Assembly: GCA_020349865.1 (NCBI GenBank)
Contig: CP070700.1
Coordinates: 3,294,801 to 3,310,598, forward strand
DNA: 15,798 nucleotides
Direction: 5' to 3'
Source of the DNA: Desulfobacteraceae bacterium
Lineage (GTDB): Bacteria > Desulfobacterota > DSM-4660 > Desulfatiglandales > Desulfatiglandaceae
Position 1 is the first letter of the stretch. Each line of letters begins with the position of its first letter. The translations under genes and the position numbers were made by a program. Below the pieces are notes generated by a model. The model searched no databases. It saw nothing but the letters and a program-made list of their open reading frames with translations, and was not told where the DNA came from. Below are positions 1 through 7,139 of this stretch, piece after piece.

Positions 1-55
1 ACAGCATTGAATCAAATAACATAGCGCCAGGGCAGGCTTTAGGCATTTTATTTTC

Positions 56-1252
56 ATGATTGGTATATCTAAACTTTATTGCGGTACTGTGGAACCATCG
101 GATGCCCTGCGATACGGGAGGCGTTCCAGTGAACTGCCTTCCCATTTGCTCCAGTTTTCTCAGGACAAAAAACCGGTTGTGGTTTGGAATGTTACCAGGG
201 CTTGCAACTTGAAATGTATACACTGCTATGCACGGGCTGTTAATCGTAGACATGAAAAAGAACTGACCCACGGCCAGGGTTTGGCCGTGATTGATGACCT
301 GGATGCCTTTGGAGTACCGGTCATTCTTTTTTCCGGGGGGGAACCACTTGTGCGGCCCGATGTGGTTGAACTTGCCAGCTACGCCGTCGGTAAAGGGATG
401 AGGGCCGTCATCTCAACGAACGGAACCCTGATTTCAAAAGACAAAGCCAAGGAGCTGAGGGACGTTGGCCTCTCATATGTCGGGGTCAGCTTAGACGGAA
501 TGGAGTCTATAAATGACCGTTTTCGCGGTAAAAAGGGCGCCTTTCAAGCTGCCATGACAGGCATAAAAAATTGCCAGGACGTAGGGCTTAAGGTGGGTCT
601 CAGATTTACCATTAATCGCATGAATGTTGACGAAATTCCACGTCTTTTTGATCTGCTTGAGGCCCGCAGCATCCCCAGGGTGTGCTTCTACCATCTGGTT
701 TACGCGGGACGAGGTTCAGAACTGATAGGGGAAGACTTAGGGCACGGTGAAACCAGGAAAGCAGTCGATCTAATCATAAGCAGGACCAAAGAATTACACG
801 ACCGTGGCATGAAAGCAGAGGTTTTGACGGTTGATAATCATGCAGACGGCCCTTATCTCTATCTTCGAATGTTAAGGGAGAAAAATCCAAGGGCAGAAGA
901 GGTCCACCAGCTTCTTGAGATGAATGAGGGAAACAGTTCCGGGCGGGGTATTGGATGCATCAGCTGGGACGGTTCCGTGCATGCGGATCAATTCTGGCGG
1001 CATCACTCTTTCGGTAATGTCCTTGAAAGGCCGTTCAGTGAGATCTGGTCAGATCTTTCCGACCCTTTAATGGCAAAATTAAAGGACAAAAAAAAGCACA
1101 TAAAGGGCCGTTGCGCCTTATGCAAATGGCTTGATATCTGTGCCGGTAATTTCAGGGTCAGGGCAGAAGCCGTAACCGGCGATCTCTGGGCTGCAGATCC
1201 GGCATGTTATTTGAGAGATGAGGAGATCTCGGGCATCGAGACGCAGAATTAG
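56..1252 (+). CDS. ahbC: AhbC: radical SAM 12,18-didecarboxysiroheme deacetylase (Fe-coproporphyrin synthase)
   Basis: A 398-residue cytoplasmic radical SAM enzyme. In the siroheme-dependent heme pathway AhbC removes the two acetate side chains of 12,18-didecarboxysiroheme to give Fe-coproporphyrin III. The sequence shows the CxxxCxxC cluster motif at C50, C54 and C57 followed by YAR. A glycine-rich SAM motif (FSGGEPL, about residue 92) follows. The C-terminal cysteines C301, C353, C356, C362 and C384 would hold auxiliary Fe-S cluster(s). The N-terminus MIGISKLYCGTVEPSDALRY is characteristic of this family as I know it, and the length is typical, which fixes the start even though no clear Shine-Dalgarno lies upstream. 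The radical SAM partner AhbD and HemB lie 2.9-4 kb downstream on the same strand, supporting the pathway assignment. A generic heme d1/PQQ-type radical SAM maturase is the alternative, but less likely given the neighbours. Confidence 0.88.
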   Translation: MIGISKLYCGTVEPSDALRYGRRSSELPSHLLQFSQDKKPVVVWNVTRACNLKCIHCYARAVNRRHEKELTHGQGLAVIDDLDAFGVPVILFSGGEPLVRPDVVELASYAVGKGMRAVISTNGTLISKDKAKELRDVGLSYVGVSLDGMESINDRFRGKKGAFQAAMTGIKNCQDVGLKVGLRFTINRMNVDEIPRLFDLLEARSIPRVCFYHLVYAGRGSELIGEDLGHGETRKAVDLIISRTKELHDRGMKAEVLTVDNHADGPYLYLRMLREKNPRAEEVHQLLEMNEGNSSGRGIGCISWDGSVHADQFWRHHSFGNVLERPFSEIWSDLSDPLMAKLKDKKKHIKGRCALCKWLDICAGNFRVRAEAVTGDLWAADPACYLRDEEISGIETQN

Positions 1253-1282
1253 ATTGACTTTCAATAACTTGCGAAATTTTTT

Positions 1283-1302
1283 GCCAGCCCTATTGGCTTT
1301 TT
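1283..1302 (+). terminator. weak rho-independent terminator after ahbC
   Basis: GCCAG/TTGGC can pair (one G-T wobble) around a CCCTA loop and is followed directly by TTTTT, 31 bases after the ahbC stop. The stem is only 5 bp, so termination would be inefficient. A second imperfect hairpin (7+4 bp, 1376-1403) lies further downstream. The rest of the 173-bp gap before the truncated hydrolase shows nothing recognisable. Confidence 0.35.
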
Positions 1303-1425
1303 CCACCGTTCAAAATATACCGTGAACTCAGCATCTTGGCTGTTTGGACTATAAACTTGTTCTATGTCAAGCTTGTTTTTGAATAAAGCCTTGCTTTCAA
1401 AAAAAACGGTTCCCAACCCGGCCAG

Positions 1426-2037
1426 ATGAACGATCCCCCAGAGCTATCATTTCGCTGTTCTTGTTTTTCTTTAGTCCTTTTGAAAGATGATGTAAGGATA
1501 TTTGGAATTATTACCGAAGGAGGGGTCTCTCCCAATATTATTCCTGAAAGAGCGGTGACAAGGCTTCAGATTCGAGTTGAAGATGAAGCATATTTCCAGG
1601 AGGTCATTGAGAAGGTGAAGGACGCGGTCCGGGGAGCTGCTTTGGCAACAGGGACAGAGCTTACCATCAGAAAATATGCAAATACTTACGTGAATATGTT
1701 GACCAATCTGGCACTGGCTGAGGAATTCAAAAGAAAGCTCACGGCATTGAAGATGCCTGTTGAAACATTTTCCCAAAGAGGCGTTGCCACGGATATGGGA
1801 AATGTCAGTCAGGTTGTCCCGGCAATCCATCCATTCATTGCCATTGCTCCCAAGGGTATGGCCCTGCATTCTATCGAATCAACCAAGGCATCGGCTTCTC
1901 CCCAGGCTTATGATGCCACGGTAAAGACAGCCAAGGCTTTGGGAATGACTACCATTGATATTTTTTCCGATCCCGAACTAGCAAAGAAAATAAAGAAGGA
2001 GTTTGCCCAGGCAAATACCAGAAAAGAAGCGGGTTAG
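1426..2037 (+). pseudogene. 5'-truncated M20-family amidohydrolase (AbgB-like), C-terminal half only
   Basis: Residues from about LLKDDVRI onward resemble the dimerisation lid and C-terminal part of M20 peptidases/aminobenzoyl-glutamate-hydrolase-like amidohydrolases. The matching features are GIITEGG followed by PNIIPERA, then TDMGNVSQVVP, and ALHS, where the His corresponds to the conserved C-terminal metal ligand. These enzymes normally have about 390-440 residues. Here only about 185 are left, and the N-terminal half with the HxD, Asp and Glu-Glu metal/catalytic residues is absent. Upstream the frame hits a stop at 1384-1386, the intervening codons look non-homologous, and the first ATG has no ribosome binding site. 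It should therefore be inactive and probably untranslated. It lies 64 bp ahead of an intact aminotransferase, so the pair may once have released and transaminated an amino acid. That role is inference. Confidence 0.75.
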
Positions 2038-2101
2038 TCTCAACTCGGATGAGACTGCCTGAACATTCACAAACGTTACTTTTTCTGTTGGAGGAAACAA
2101 C

Positions 2102-3442
2102 ATGAAACAACCCGCACTACCTGAGTACGATCATAAGATTAAACATTACTCCGGCTCATCCCTTGAAGCGGTGGTGGATATGCGCAAACGCTATCTGACG
2201 CCGGCCCTGGTCACTTATTATAAGAAGCCCATAATGATCGTCGAAGGTTCCATGCAGTACGTCTATGATGAAAAGGGACGTCGCTATCTGGATGCCTTTG
2301 GCGGTATTGTCACTATAAGTGTGGGCCATTGTCACCCATACGTAACGCAAGAGGCCCGCAAGCAGATGGAAACGCTACAGCATACCACAACTATATATCT
2401 GCACCCGAACATTGCTGAATACAGTAAGATGCTCGCGGAAAAAATGCCGGGTGATCTGAGTGTCTGTTACTTGGTAAATTCCGGATCGGAAGCGAATGAT
2501 CTTGCTCTTTTGATGGCCCGAATTTACACCAGCAACTACGACATCATAGCACTGCGGAATGCCTATCATGGCGGTATAGCTTCCTCAATGGGACTTACGG
2601 CCCACAGTACATGGAAGTACAATTATCCGCACGGCTTCGGGATCCATCATTCCATTGCACCCGATCCTTACAGGGGGCCCTGGGGGCGCGGTGATCCCGA
2701 GGCGGGTGCCAAGTATGCCGATGACATCAAGAGCCTTATCGAGTTTGCCACACCCGGCAGAGTTGCCGGCTTCTTTGCCGAATCGATTCAGGGCGTTGGA
2801 GGAACTGTGGTTTATCCCGATGGATTTCTGGCAGAGGCCTATAAGCATGTCCGACAGTCCGGTGGCTTATGCATAGCGGATGAAGTACAAACTGGTTTTG
2901 GCCGAACCGGGACACATTACTGGGGATTTGAGACCCAGGGGGTAATCCCGGATATTGTTACCTTGGCTAAAGGTATCGGAAATGGTGTTCCTTTGGCCGC
3001 AGTAATTACCACGCAGGATATCGCCCAGTCTCTTGCGAGTCGCATACATTTCAATACATATGGAGGAAATCCTGTATCCTGTGCCATTGGGAAGGCTGTT
3101 CTGGAGGTCATAGATCGTGAAAAACTTCAGCAGAATTGCCTGAAAATGGGGGCCCATCTCATGGGAGGCCTGGAAAAGCTCATGGCAAGGCACGATCAGA
3201 TTGGGGATGTGCGCGGAAAGGGGCTGATGACAGGTGTTGAACTTGTAAAGGATAGACAGACCAAGGAACCTGCCAAAGATGAGTGTGCCCAGGTGTTTGA
3301 ACGGGCCAAGGAGATGGGTTTACTCATAGGTAAAGGCGGTTTGTACGGCAACGTGCTTCGCATTAAGCCACCAATGTGTATCAACCGTGAGGACGTGGAT
3401 TTTATTGTTGAGGTGTTGGATATAGCCTTTGGAGAACTATAA
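2102..3442 (+). CDS. class III PLP-dependent aminotransferase (AGXT2 / beta-alanine-pyruvate type)
   Basis: A 446-residue fold-type I, class III (ornithine/omega-type) aminotransferase. Visible motifs are the PLP-phosphate segment NSGSEAND, the YHGG motif, [11 protein letters not shown] with D260 expected to contact the pyridine nitrogen, and LAKGIGNG with the Schiff-base lysine K290. The C-terminus has [12 protein letters not shown]. The closest overall resemblance I recognise is to alanine-glyoxylate aminotransferase 2 and beta-alanine/3-aminoisobutyrate:pyruvate aminotransferases. The amino donor cannot be read from sequence. The start is firm: GGAGG sits 7 bases before the ATG. No signal peptide is present, so it is cytoplasmic. 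It follows the truncated M20 gene and sits in a block that splits ahbC from hemB, so a role in heme synthesis is unlikely. It is distinct from glutamate-1-semialdehyde aminomutase (HemL), whose overall sequence differs. Confidence 0.85.
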   Translation: MKQPALPEYDHKIKHYSGSSLEAVVDMRKRYLTPALVTYYKKPIMIVEGSMQYVYDEKGRRYLDAFGGIVTISVGHCHPYVTQEARKQMETLQHTTTIYLHPNIAEYSKMLAEKMPGDLSVCYLVNSGSEANDLALLMARIYTSNYDIIALRNAYHGGIASSMGLTAHSTWKYNYPHGFGIHHSIAPDPYRGPWGRGDPEAGAKYADDIKSLIEFATPGRVAGFFAESIQGVGGTVVYPDGFLAEAYKHVRQSGGLCIADEVQTGFGRTGTHYWGFETQGVIPDIVTLAKGIGNGVPLAAVITTQDIAQSLASRIHFNTYGGNPVSCAIGKAVLEVIDREKLQQNCLKMGAHLMGGLEKLMARHDQIGDVRGKGLMTGVELVKDRQTKEPAKDECAQVFERAKEMGLLIGKGGLYGNVLRIKPPMCINREDVDFIVEVLDIAFGEL

Positions 3443-3865
3443 GCATTTCCCGCGAGAGATGTTTGTATTCCTCAATCAGATTTTCAAAGAAGTGGAGAGG
3501 CTCTTGGCCCCTGATTTTAAAGCTATTTCCCGGAAACCATAAAGATATTTGGAATTTTAAGGGAGATCAAATGTGAGGCGCCTTGGAAATACAAGCCCAA
3601 CTTCGCCAGTAATAAGGGTATTTTTATGTTAAACTCTTGAAATTATACTATCCGGCTTGAAAAGTCGGCACTACATCGACTTTTTGAATCATTTGAAAAT
3701 GGGCCTCCTGCAATATCAACAACCTACAAAACTCATTCCTCTGAAGATCACCATATTTTTCTAGATTTTATTGGAAACTTGCTAAGTTGGGTTAAGACAC
3801 TTTAGCTCATTTCGTCTTGCATATCACCCTATCATCTTCATCGATTACAGCCATATAATTACTAC

Positions 3866-3894
3866 TTGAATGTAAATAAAACGCTCTATATAAT
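3866..3894 (+). promoter_or_regulatory. sigma70-type promoter for hemB-ahbD-siroheme decarboxylase
   Basis: TTGAAT and a perfect TATAAT are separated by exactly 17 bases. Transcription would start near 3901, leaving a leader of about 240 nt before the hemB ATG. This is the strongest promoter-like match in the gap and fits the position of the operon. The region is AT-rich, so chance is possible. Confidence 0.5.
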
Positions 3895-3973
3895 TTGTGA
3901 GTAATTTCTTCGGTTTTTTTGGTGTACCAGGGATTTTTCTCCATAGCTATGCCGTAAGGGTGTTTTTGTGATT

Positions 3974-4019
3974 ATCAGACCTTAACATGGGACACGGGGA
4001 CACCATTTCACGGTCTGAT
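3974..4019 (+). promoter_or_regulatory. leader hairpin upstream of hemB
   Basis: ATCAGACC (3974-3981) and GGTCTGAT (4012-4019) form an 8-bp perfect inverted repeat around a 30-nt loop that itself holds ATGG/CCAT. It lies inside the predicted hemB leader. I recognise no riboswitch class. It may be a regulatory structure or a relic repeat. Confidence 0.25.
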
Positions 4020-4139
4020 CTCACTTTAGACCCTAACGAACGAATGACAGTTTATACTGGCAGAGAGACTCAATTTGATGGAAGTTTAGGACCAAATATA
4101 AAAGGCGCAAGCTGTAAGAAGGGGAGGGATAGATAGACT

Positions 4140-5105
4140 ATGATTATACGACCACGCAGACTTAGAAGGACTCCCACGATTCGGGAGATGGTAAGGGAGA
4201 CAAATCTTTCTGTGAAGGACTTCATTGCTCCCCTTTTTGTAAAACGCGGCCAGGATATAAAGGATTTGATCTCCGCAATGCCTGGACAGTATCAGTTTTC
4301 AGTCGATACTATTGTCAAGGAGACCCAGGAACTGTGGGCCCTGGGAATCCCCTCTATTATACTCTTTGGCCTCCCGGACAAAAAAGATGCAATGGGGAGC
4401 AGGTCTTGGGCCGAGGACGGTGTTGTGCAGAAAACAATTTCGGCCATTAAGGAGCGGATTCCGGAAATGGTAGTCATTACCGATGTCTGTCTCTGCGAAT
4501 ATACCGATCATGGGCACTGTGGGGTAATTAAAGATGGCGATGTCGACAATGATGCCACTTTGGAATTGCTTGCCCGACAGGCCGTATCCCATGCAAAGGC
4601 AGGTGCCGATTTTGTTGCGCCTTCTGATATGATGGATGGCCGCGTGGCTGCCATCAGAAAGGCCCTGAATGGGGAAAATTATCAAAATACAGGTATTCTT
4701 TCATATGCGGTGAAGTATGCCTCTGCGTTTTACGGGCCTTTTCGAGAAGCTGCCGATTCAGCGCCCCAGTTTGGAGATCGAGCCGGTTATCAGATGGACC
4801 CCCCCAATGCCCTGGAGGCCCTGAAAGAGGCTGAACTGGATATGGAGGAAGGAGCAGACATCATCATGGTTAAGCCGGCAATGCCTTATCTGGATATTAT
4901 CTCGCGGGTACGTGAAGTCAGTCTCATCCCATTAGCCGCTTACAATGTGAGTGGTGAATATGCCATGATAAAGGCAGCAGATATGAATGGCTGGCTGGAC
5001 GGGAAAAGGGCCATGATGGAAATGCTTATATCCATTAAAAGGGCGGGAGCTGATTTAATCCTTACCTACTTTGCCAAAGAAGCGGCCGGTCTTTTGAAGC
5101 CCTGA
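4140..5105 (+). CDS. hemB: delta-aminolevulinic acid dehydratase (porphobilinogen synthase), zinc type
   Basis: A 321-residue cytosolic enzyme that condenses two 5-aminolevulinate molecules into porphobilinogen, the first common tetrapyrrole step. The two Schiff-base lysines are visible: K192 in [13 protein letters not shown] and K245 in [12 protein letters not shown]. The metal loop [14 protein letters not shown] has the three cysteines C117, C119 and C127, which marks the Zn-dependent class rather than the Asp-containing Mg/K class. The N-terminal [18 protein letters not shown] is typical, so the start is correct. A GGAGG lies rather far (12 bases) upstream of the ATG. It opens a run with ahbD 71 bp downstream. 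That fits the alternative heme pathway, where HemB feeds uroporphyrinogen and siroheme synthesis, and probably also corrinoid or coenzyme synthesis. Confidence 0.96.
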   Translation: MIIRPRRLRRTPTIREMVRETNLSVKDFIAPLFVKRGQDIKDLISAMPGQYQFSVDTIVKETQELWALGIPSIILFGLPDKKDAMGSRSWAEDGVVQKTISAIKERIPEMVVITDVCLCEYTDHGHCGVIKDGDVDNDATLELLARQAVSHAKAGADFVAPSDMMDGRVAAIRKALNGENYQNTGILSYAVKYASAFYGPFREAADSAPQFGDRAGYQMDPPNALEALKEAELDMEEGADIIMVKPAMPYLDIISRVREVSLIPLAAYNVSGEYAMIKAADMNGWLDGKRAMMEMLISIKRAGADLILTYFAKEAAGLLKP

Positions 5106-5148
5106 TTTTATTTTGACGCGGGTGGACGTGGTATCGCGAAAAAAAGAG

Positions 5149-5173
5149 ATAATGTAAATCCTGTTAATCCCTT
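5149..5173. repeat. short GTAAATCCTGTTAATCC-type intergenic repeat unit
   Basis: The stretch reading GTAAATCCTGTTAATCCC resembles a unit of the intergenic repeat (AGGATTAACAGGATTTAC on the other strand) that I associate with desulfobacterial genomes. Here it occupies the place where the ahbD ribosome binding site should be. A single unit of this length could be coincidental. Confidence 0.3.
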
Positions 5174-5176
5174 AAA

Positions 5177-6268
5177 ATGAGTATGGAAAAGCCACCTGCA
5201 CATAGAAACCAACTTAGACTCGTGGCCTGGGAAGTTACATGCAACTGTAACCTTGCCTGCGTACACTGCAGGGCTAGTTCTGAGCGTGGTCCCTATCCCG
5301 GAGAGCTGGATACGGCTAAATGCATTGAGATCCTGGAACAGATTAAGCGAGTGGGAGAGCCCATTGTTATCTTGACCGGGGGAGAGCCCCTATTAAGGAA
5401 GGATATCTTCGATCTGGCTGAGCGCGGCACCCAATTAGGTTTGCGTATGGTAATGGCCACGAACGGAACACTATTAACCCCGCACATTATCGAATCAATG
5501 AAGGCCTCCGGAATAAAGAGGGTCAGCATCTCCGTTGATGGTTCGGATGAGAATCAGCATGATCAATTTCGAAAGGTACCCGGAGCCTTTAAGGCGGCTA
5601 TGGAGGGAATCCGGTTGCTCAGAGAAGCCGGCTTGGAGTTTCAGATCAATACGACGGTAACCCGCCATAATATTAGGAATATTAAGGATGTCCTTGATAT
5701 GGCCACCCGCCTTGGAGCTGTCGCCCATCATCTTTTTTTACTGGTCCCGACCGGCCGCGCAAAAGAAATGATAAATCAAGAGATTGATTCCCAGGAATAT
5801 GAAAAACTGCTCCGCTGGTTTTATCGCATGAGAGACAAGGTACCACTTCATCTGAAAGCGACTTGTGCGCCGCACTATTACAGGATCTTGCGTCAGGAGG
5901 CCCATGCCAAGGGTAAGAAAGTAGATTTTGAGACATTCGGGCTTGACGCGGTAACGCGCGGTTGTTTGGGCGGCACATCGTTTTGCTTTATTTCGCACCA
6001 CGGCATTGTACAGCCCTGCGGGTACCTTGAGCTGAATTGTGGTGACTTGAAAAATTCATCGTTCGAATCGGTTTGGCGCGACTCAGATATTTTCAATACG
6101 CTCAGAGACTTATCAGCTTACAAAGGAAAGTGCGGTCGATGCGAATACCTCAGGTTTTGCGGGGGCTGCAGGGCCAGGGCCTTTGAAGCGACCGGTGATT
6201 TTATGTCAGAGGAGCCATTATGTGCATACCAGCCATCAGGGAAGGTCTCCCATGGATCAAATAGATAA
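5177..6268 (+). CDS. ahbD: AhbD: radical SAM heme synthase (Fe-coproporphyrin III decarboxylase)
   Basis: A 363-residue radical SAM/SPASM enzyme. AhbD oxidatively decarboxylates the two propionates of Fe-coproporphyrin III to vinyl groups, yielding heme b. The CxxxCxxC motif is C24, C28 and C31, preceded by VAWEVTCNC, and TGGEPLLRK follows. The C-terminal SPASM region supplies many cysteines for auxiliary cluster(s): C263, C270, C281, C288, C319, C322, C328 and C331 (the last within FCGGCRARAFEATGD). It lies between hemB and a siroheme decarboxylase subunit whose start it overlaps by 17 bases, so translation is probably coupled. The start is uncertain: neither ATG 5177 nor the in-frame ATG 5183 has a good ribosome binding site, because a repeat-like stretch sits there. 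A NirJ-like or other SPASM maturase is the alternative, but operon context favours AhbD. Confidence 0.88.
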   Translation: MSMEKPPAHRNQLRLVAWEVTCNCNLACVHCRASSERGPYPGELDTAKCIEILEQIKRVGEPIVILTGGEPLLRKDIFDLAERGTQLGLRMVMATNGTLLTPHIIESMKASGIKRVSISVDGSDENQHDQFRKVPGAFKAAMEGIRLLREAGLEFQINTTVTRHNIRNIKDVLDMATRLGAVAHHLFLLVPTGRAKEMINQEIDSQEYEKLLRWFYRMRDKVPLHLKATCAPHYYRILRQEAHAKGKKVDFETFGLDAVTRGCLGGTSFCFISHHGIVQPCGYLELNCGDLKNSSFESVWRDSDIFNTLRDLSAYKGKCGRCEYLRFCGGCRARAFEATGDFMSEEPLCAYQPSGKVSHGSNR

Positions 6269-6698
6269 GAATATTTTAAACGAAATCCAGTCGGATTTTC
6301 CTATTACTTCTCACCCTTACCGTGAGTTGGGAAAACGCCTTAATCTGTCAGAGCGCGAGGTCATTGGAAGGGTAAAAAACCTCAAGACCCAGGGCATTAT
6401 CAGACGGATTGGCGGTAATTTCCACTCAAGCCAACTAAATTTTAAAAGCACACTATGTGCTGCCAAGGTGGCAGAGGAAAAGATTGCACATTTCGTTGAA
6501 GCCGTAAACCGTTACGCTGGCGTTACTCACAACTACCTGAGGAACCATGCATACAATATTTGGTTTACATTTATTGCCCAGGATATGGCTTATATTGATA
6601 ATGCCCTGAGAGAAATATCCGAAGAAACGGGGGTAAAGGAGATCTTGAATCTGCCGGCTGTCAAGACCTTCAAGATCAGGGTTGATTTCGAGGTTTAG
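6252..6698 (+). CDS. ahbA/B: siroheme decarboxylase subunit (AhbA/AhbB family, Lrp/AsnC-like)
   Basis: A 148-residue protein with an N-terminal AsnC/Lrp-like winged-helix segment (residues 1-55, ending QGIIRRIGGNF) and a C-terminal ferredoxin-like domain. AhbA and AhbB form a heterodimer that removes the C12 and C18 acetate carboxylates of siroheme to give 12,18-didecarboxysiroheme. The hallmark segment GVTHNYLRNHAYNIWFT (residues 90-106) and the ending LNLPAVKTFKIRVDF identify the family and rule out an ordinary Lrp regulator. I chose ATG 6252 (GGGAAGG 6 bases upstream) rather than a longer start at 6183. The extra 23 residues there look unrelated and overlap ahbD deeply. It overlaps ahbD by 17 bases. 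The THNYLR signature leans toward AhbA, but I cannot settle which subunit it is. The second subunit is not in the window. Confidence 0.87.
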   Translation: MDQIDKNILNEIQSDFPITSHPYRELGKRLNLSEREVIGRVKNLKTQGIIRRIGGNFHSSQLNFKSTLCAAKVAEEKIAHFVEAVNRYAGVTHNYLRNHAYNIWFTFIAQDMAYIDNALREISEETGVKEILNLPAVKTFKIRVDFEV

Positions 6699-6985
6699 GA
6701 GGGCTCCTCTTCATAGAGGACCATGAACGCCTCCTTTTGTTCTTCACTCATTCTGCCCATTTCTACAAGGAGGTCCGCTATGCCGTCATTGCGAAGTGGT
6801 TCTACGGCGAGGATGACTCTGTTGGTTTTTCCTTGAGCGCTGAAGAAGGTGTAATTGAGGGTGAGTTCGGATTTTTTCAGGGTTTTAATATTCGTCCATC
6901 CAAAGAAAATGAAATGATAGCTCAGGGCTATGTACAAGGCCGCTGCCAAACTTCCCAACACAATGATCTTTTTCCAGAAAGTCAT
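6695..6985 (-). CDS. small membrane-anchored protein of unknown function
   Basis: Not recognised. A 96-residue protein starting MTFWKKIIVLG, with one N-terminal hydrophobic segment (about residues 6-28) preceded by two lysines. This implies an inner-membrane anchor with the C-terminus probably outside the cytoplasm. The remaining 68 residues are soluble, with ELTLNYTFF, a middle basic/polar region, and an acidic tail ending YEEEPS. It is considered real because the start ATG has AGAGGTG 6 bases upstream and because a TTGACA/TAAGAT promoter with a 17-base spacer lies just ahead. A GTG nine bases further upstream is a poorer start. Its stop overlaps the siroheme decarboxylase stop by four bases tail-to-tail. 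The plus-strand ORF covering the same DNA (6737-7129) has no comparable signals. Confidence 0.72.
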   Translation of the reverse strand: MTFWKKIIVLGSLAAALYIALSYHFIFFGWTNIKTLKKSELTLNYTFFSAQGKTNRVILAVEPLRNDGIADLLVEMGRMSEEQKEAFMVLYEEEPS

Positions 6986-7024
6986 TTGAAACACCTCTTA
7001 ATTAAACAAAGAATTACAATATTA

Positions 7025-7053
7025 ATCTTAGCTTATCACAACTTGTTTGTCAA
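7025..7053 (-). promoter_or_regulatory. sigma70-type promoter for the small membrane protein gene
   Basis: On the minus strand TTGACA (7053-7048) and TAAGAT (7030-7025) are spaced by 17 bases. The start of transcription would be near 7018, giving a leader of about 33 nt before the ATG at 6985. This supports the small gene being expressed independently of the converging heme operon. Confidence 0.6.
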
Positions 7054-7139
7054 TACTCTTGCAGGATTCGGATGTGTGCAAAATCCATTGAATTACAAGT
7101 TAATTTTATGCAGGCCTGATTTTTGTTAAGGGAGTTTCA

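Larger units (their letters stand above)
3443..4139. other. 697-bp gap: no intact gene; promoter, hairpins, possible transposase scrap
   Basis: No ORF with coding character spans this AT-richer stretch. It contains an 8-bp hairpin AAAAGTCG/CGACTTTT (3661-3685). On the minus strand, codons 3878-3807 read as a short peptide containing LHSSSNYMAVIDED. That resembles the N-terminus of IS110-type transposases but ends in a stop and is followed by more stops. The stretch also holds a sigma70-like promoter and a leader hairpin, listed separately. It is best read as decayed mobile DNA plus the hemB regulatory region. Confidence 0.5.

Noticed and set aside
6183..6251. 23-residue N-terminal extension of the siroheme decarboxylase subunit
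   Set aside because: It would lie wholly inside ahbD, has no ribosome binding site, and the family begins at MDQIDKN-like sequence.
6697..6720. GC-rich hairpin TCCTCT-TCAT-AGAGGA at the heme operon end as a terminator
   Set aside because: It lies inside the converging coding region and has no T-run on either strand.
6737..7129. Plus-strand 130-codon ORF opposite the small membrane protein
   Set aside because: It lacks a ribosome binding site and a recognisable protein pattern; the opposite strand has a promoter, ribosome binding site and membrane anchor.
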